Below are positions 5,725 to 7,373 of a stretch of 7,373 bases of DNA, one piece after another (the stretch's first letter is position 1; every line of letters starts with the position of its first letter). The stretch lies in the NCBI GenBank assembly GCA_007131525.1, contig SLQK01000175.1:1-7373 (forward strand), read 5' to 3'. Both the position numbers and the translations under genes were made by a program. Under the pieces are notes generated by a model. The model saw only the letters and a list, made by a program, of their open reading frames with translations. It searched no databases and had not been told where the DNA came from. Source of the stretch: Nitriliruptoraceae bacterium (GTDB lineage: Bacteria > Actinomycetota > Nitriliruptoria > Nitriliruptorales > Nitriliruptoraceae).

Positions 5725-5751
5725 GGTCACCGTCGCACCGGGTCGGTGACC
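5725..5751 (+). promoter_or_regulatory. Perfect 8-bp inverted repeat in the proline dehydrogenase leader
   Basis: GGTCACCG (5725-5732) and CGGTGACC (5744-5751) are exact reverse complements spaced by 11 bases. The second arm overlaps an alternative small hairpin, CGGGTC-GGT-GACCCG (5739-5753). Just downstream of the candidate -10 box, it could be a repressor operator or a leader RNA hairpin. Proline catabolic genes are commonly controlled by proline-responsive regulators, which makes an operator attractive, but the binding protein is not identifiable here. Confidence 0.45.
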
Positions 5752-5816
5752 CGCTGCCGCAGCGACAGGACCGGTGGTGGCGGCCCGGGAGCCGCCCGAC
5801 GCAGACGGGATACAGC

Positions 5817-6728
5817 ATGGTCTCCAAGATCCTCGTCCGAGCCTCCGAGAGCGACCGGCTCCAGGAGCTCGCCACGAAGAGCCGCGTCACCAGCCGGATC
5901 TCCCGACGCTTCATCGCCGGTGAGGCCCTGGAGGAGGCCACCGCGGTGGCCCGGGACCTGATCGCCAAGGGCCGGACGGTCAGCCTCGACCTCGTCGGTG
6001 AGAAGGTCCGTGACGCCGCCGACGCCGACGCCGCGGCCGCGGACTACCTCGCCGTCATCCAGGCCATGTCGTCGGGGCAGCTCAGCAGCGGCATCTCCAT
6101 CAAGCCCAGCCAACTCGGGGCGTCCGATGACGTGGACGCGGCCCACAACCGACTGTCCCTGCTGGCCACCCGGGCCGGGGAGGCCGGGCTGCACCTCACC
6201 CTCGACATGGAGGACGCCCACACCGTCGACCACACGATCGAACTGGTGGAGGCGCTGCACGAGGACGGTCACGCCCACGTGGGCTGCGCGGTCCAGACCG
6301 CGCTGTTCCGCACCCCCGACGACATCGAGCGGCTGAACGAGCTCGGCGCGAGCCTGAGGCTCTGCAAGGGCGCCTACGCCGAGCCGGCCGACGTCGCCCA
6401 CCAGCGCCGTGAGGACATCGACGAGGCCTACCGTCGCTGCGCCCGCCAGCTCCTCGAAGGTGGCACCTACCCGCGCTTCGCGACCCACGACCACCGGCTG
6501 ATCGGCGCGATCCGACGCGACGCCCGCCAGCTCGGGCGGGCCACCGACAGCTACGAGTTCCAGATGCTGTACGGGATCCGCCCGGACGTGCAGGACCGCC
6601 TGGTCGACATCGGCGAGCACCTGTGCGTGTACGTGCCCTACGGGATCGCGTGGTACCCCTACTTCGTGCGGCGGCTCGCCGAGCGTCCCGCCAACCTGGT
6701 GTTCTTCGCCCGGGCGCTGCTGCCCTGA
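5817..6728 (+). CDS. Proline dehydrogenase (monofunctional, FAD-dependent)
   Basis: A 303-aa enzyme that oxidises L-proline to delta-1-pyrroline-5-carboxylate, passing electrons from FAD to the respiratory chain; it acts at the inner face of the membrane. The family's beta-alpha barrel motifs appear in order: SLDLVGE (56-62), SIKPSQLG (94-101, K96), DMED (130-133), VQTALFRT (159-166), LCKGAY (182-187), FATHD (221-225), YEFQMLYGIR (246-255), VYVPYG (271-276) and the proline-binding RRLAERPAN (285-293). Its length fits the stand-alone PRODH group (PutB/PruB-like, about 300-330 aa) rather than bifunctional PutA. The ATG at 5817 is preceded by ACGGGA at 5805-5810, a partial ribosome-binding site. 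The usual partner, pyrroline-5-carboxylate dehydrogenase, is not adjacent on either side. All key residues seem intact. Confidence 0.95.
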   Translation: MVSKILVRASESDRLQELATKSRVTSRISRRFIAGEALEEATAVARDLIAKGRTVSLDLVGEKVRDAADADAAAADYLAVIQAMSSGQLSSGISIKPSQLGASDDVDAAHNRLSLLATRAGEAGLHLTLDMEDAHTVDHTIELVEALHEDGHAHVGCAVQTALFRTPDDIERLNELGASLRLCKGAYAEPADVAHQRREDIDEAYRRCARQLLEGGTYPRFATHDHRLIGAIRRDARQLGRATDSYEFQMLYGIRPDVQDRLVDIGEHLCVYVPYGIAWYPYFVRRLAERPANLVFFARALLP

Positions 6729-6747
6729 CGCCGGGCCGTCGCCGGCG
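6729..6747 (+). terminator. GC-rich hairpin directly after proline dehydrogenase
   Basis: CGCCGG (6729-6734) pairs with CCGGCG (6742-6747) across a 7-base loop, starting at the first base after the TGA stop. No T-run follows, so it is a hairpin-only candidate terminator. Its right arm lies inside the first copy of the direct repeat in this gap. Confidence 0.35.
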
Positions 6748-6804
6748 CCGCTCGCGGACAGCCACCGCCCCCTGCGCCTCCCCGGTCGCCGGCGCCGCTC
6801 GCGG
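6738..6804. repeat. Perfect 20-bp direct repeat in a convergent intergenic gap
   Basis: GTCGCCGGCGCCGCTCGCGG occurs at 6738-6757 and again without change at 6785-6804, offset 47 bases. Each copy contains the self-complementary core CGGCGCCG. The pair fills most of the 81-bp gap between two convergent genes. It may be a remnant of a duplicated terminator or a member of a small genomic repeat family. Confidence 0.65.
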
Positions 6805-6809
6805 GCGGG

Positions 6810-7373
6810 TCAGAACACCAACCGCACCAGCAGCAGGCGGCGTGCGGCGGCGGTGTCGGTGGCGCCACCGACGCCGGCGTCGGCATCGCTCGGTTCGGCC
6901 CTGCCGGACAGGATCCGGCAGAACTCCACAGCATCGAGGTGGAGCGCCACGCCGCCCGAAGCTTGCCGGAACCTCCCACCCGCCGGGCCGTCGAGCACCA
7001 GGCCGAAGGGTTCGCCGTGACGTCCCGCCCACTCGGCCACGACGTCCTCGACGATGCGGCCGTCCACCGCGGGGTTCGGTTCGTGCGGCACGGCGGTGGC
7101 CCGGGAGATATCGACCGTGTGCAACCACACGTCCCTGGTGTAGACAGCGTCCATCAGCTGGCCCAAGGGGAAGGTCCGCGGCATGCCGGTCGCGGTCGAT
7201 CCGCCGGCGTCCAGCGGCACGGGGACACGACGCAGCACCCTGGGGAGCCCGAGCCGCCCCGTGACCGCCCGCGGAGCGACTTCCTTGAGCGCCGCGATCC
7301 GTTCCTTCGGCGTGAGCGCCGCGTGTTCGCTCACCTGCAGGTCGTTCGCGGCGTCCAGGCTGTTGCCGCCGAA
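6810..7373 (-). CDS. Maleylpyruvate isomerase / mycothiol-dependent enzyme family protein, N-terminus beyond window
   Basis: The frame is open from the right edge to the TGA at 6812-6810, giving about 187 visible C-terminal residues. A GTG at 7334 exists in frame, but coding-like sequence (FGGNSLDAANDLQ) continues upstream of it to the edge, so the gene almost certainly begins outside the window. LGQLMDAVYTRDVWLHTVDISRATAV matches the third-helix region of the DinB-like four-helix metal-binding domain of mycothiol-dependent maleylpyruvate isomerases. The H of DVWLH is a metal ligand there, and D occupies the place of the Glu ligand. The later GVALHLDAVEFCRILSGRAE block fits the C-terminal sterol-carrier-like domain of these proteins. 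Mycothiol is the actinobacterial thiol, so this supports the lineage. The family is broad and most members have unknown substrates. It ends 81 bases from the convergent proline dehydrogenase. Confidence 0.85.
   Translation of the reverse strand, partial: FGGNSLDAANDLQVSEHAALTPKERIAALKEVAPRAVTGRLGLPRVLRRVPVPLDAGGSTATGMPRTFPLGQLMDAVYTRDVWLHTVDISRATAVPHEPNPAVDGRIVEDVVAEWAGRHGEPFGLVLDGPAGGRFRQASGGVALHLDAVEFCRILSGRAEPSDADAGVGGATDTAAARRLLLVRLVF

Noticed and set aside
1..7373. CRISPR array, tRNA, rRNA or insertion sequence
   Set aside because: No regularly spaced repeats, cloverleaf-like segments, rRNA-like blocks, transposase motifs or terminal inverted repeats were seen on either strand.

Overview
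The window reads as a chromosomal segment from a very GC-rich actinobacterium. Third codon positions are nearly all G or C, GTG starts occur, and the right-hand edge carries a relative of the mycothiol-dependent maleylpyruvate isomerases, a family typical of Actinomycetota. No rRNA, tRNA, CRISPR array, transposase or integrase was found, and base composition looks uniform. I cannot assign a genus.

Left block (1-1507, minus strand): a MerR-family regulator (668-1507) is followed 11 bases later by a nitronate monooxygenase-type flavoenzyme (656 down to the left edge, C-terminus missing). They look like one operon. Its likely promoter lies just upstream of merR and carries an imperfect 9-bp inverted repeat across both promoter hexamers, which suggests autoregulation.

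Divergent spacer (1508-1692): two likely promoters point outward, with a perfect 14-bp palindrome between them.

Central block (1693-5229, plus strand): a three-gene operon. It encodes an unrecognised 363-aa protein with a His-Cys-Cys-Cys motif, a MoxR-type AAA+ ATPase, and a DUF2201/COG3864-type protein that joins an HExxH metallopeptidase-like domain to a VWA-like domain with a complete MIDAS. The ATPase stop overlaps the third start by four bases. A perfect 9-bp inverted repeat encloses the stop codon of the first gene, before the ATPase gene. MoxR/VWA pairs act as chaperone-like remodelling machines or, in some lineages, as parts of conflict systems. The unknown first gene is the most interesting item here.

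Right block (5230-7373): a small DoxX-like membrane protein (minus) is divergent from a stand-alone proline dehydrogenase (plus), whose leader holds a perfect 8-bp inverted repeat. A maleylpyruvate isomerase-family protein (minus, N-terminus beyond the right edge) converges on the proline dehydrogenase gene. The 81-bp gap between those two holds a hairpin and a perfect 20-bp direct repeat. No gene-free stretch exceeds 300 bases.
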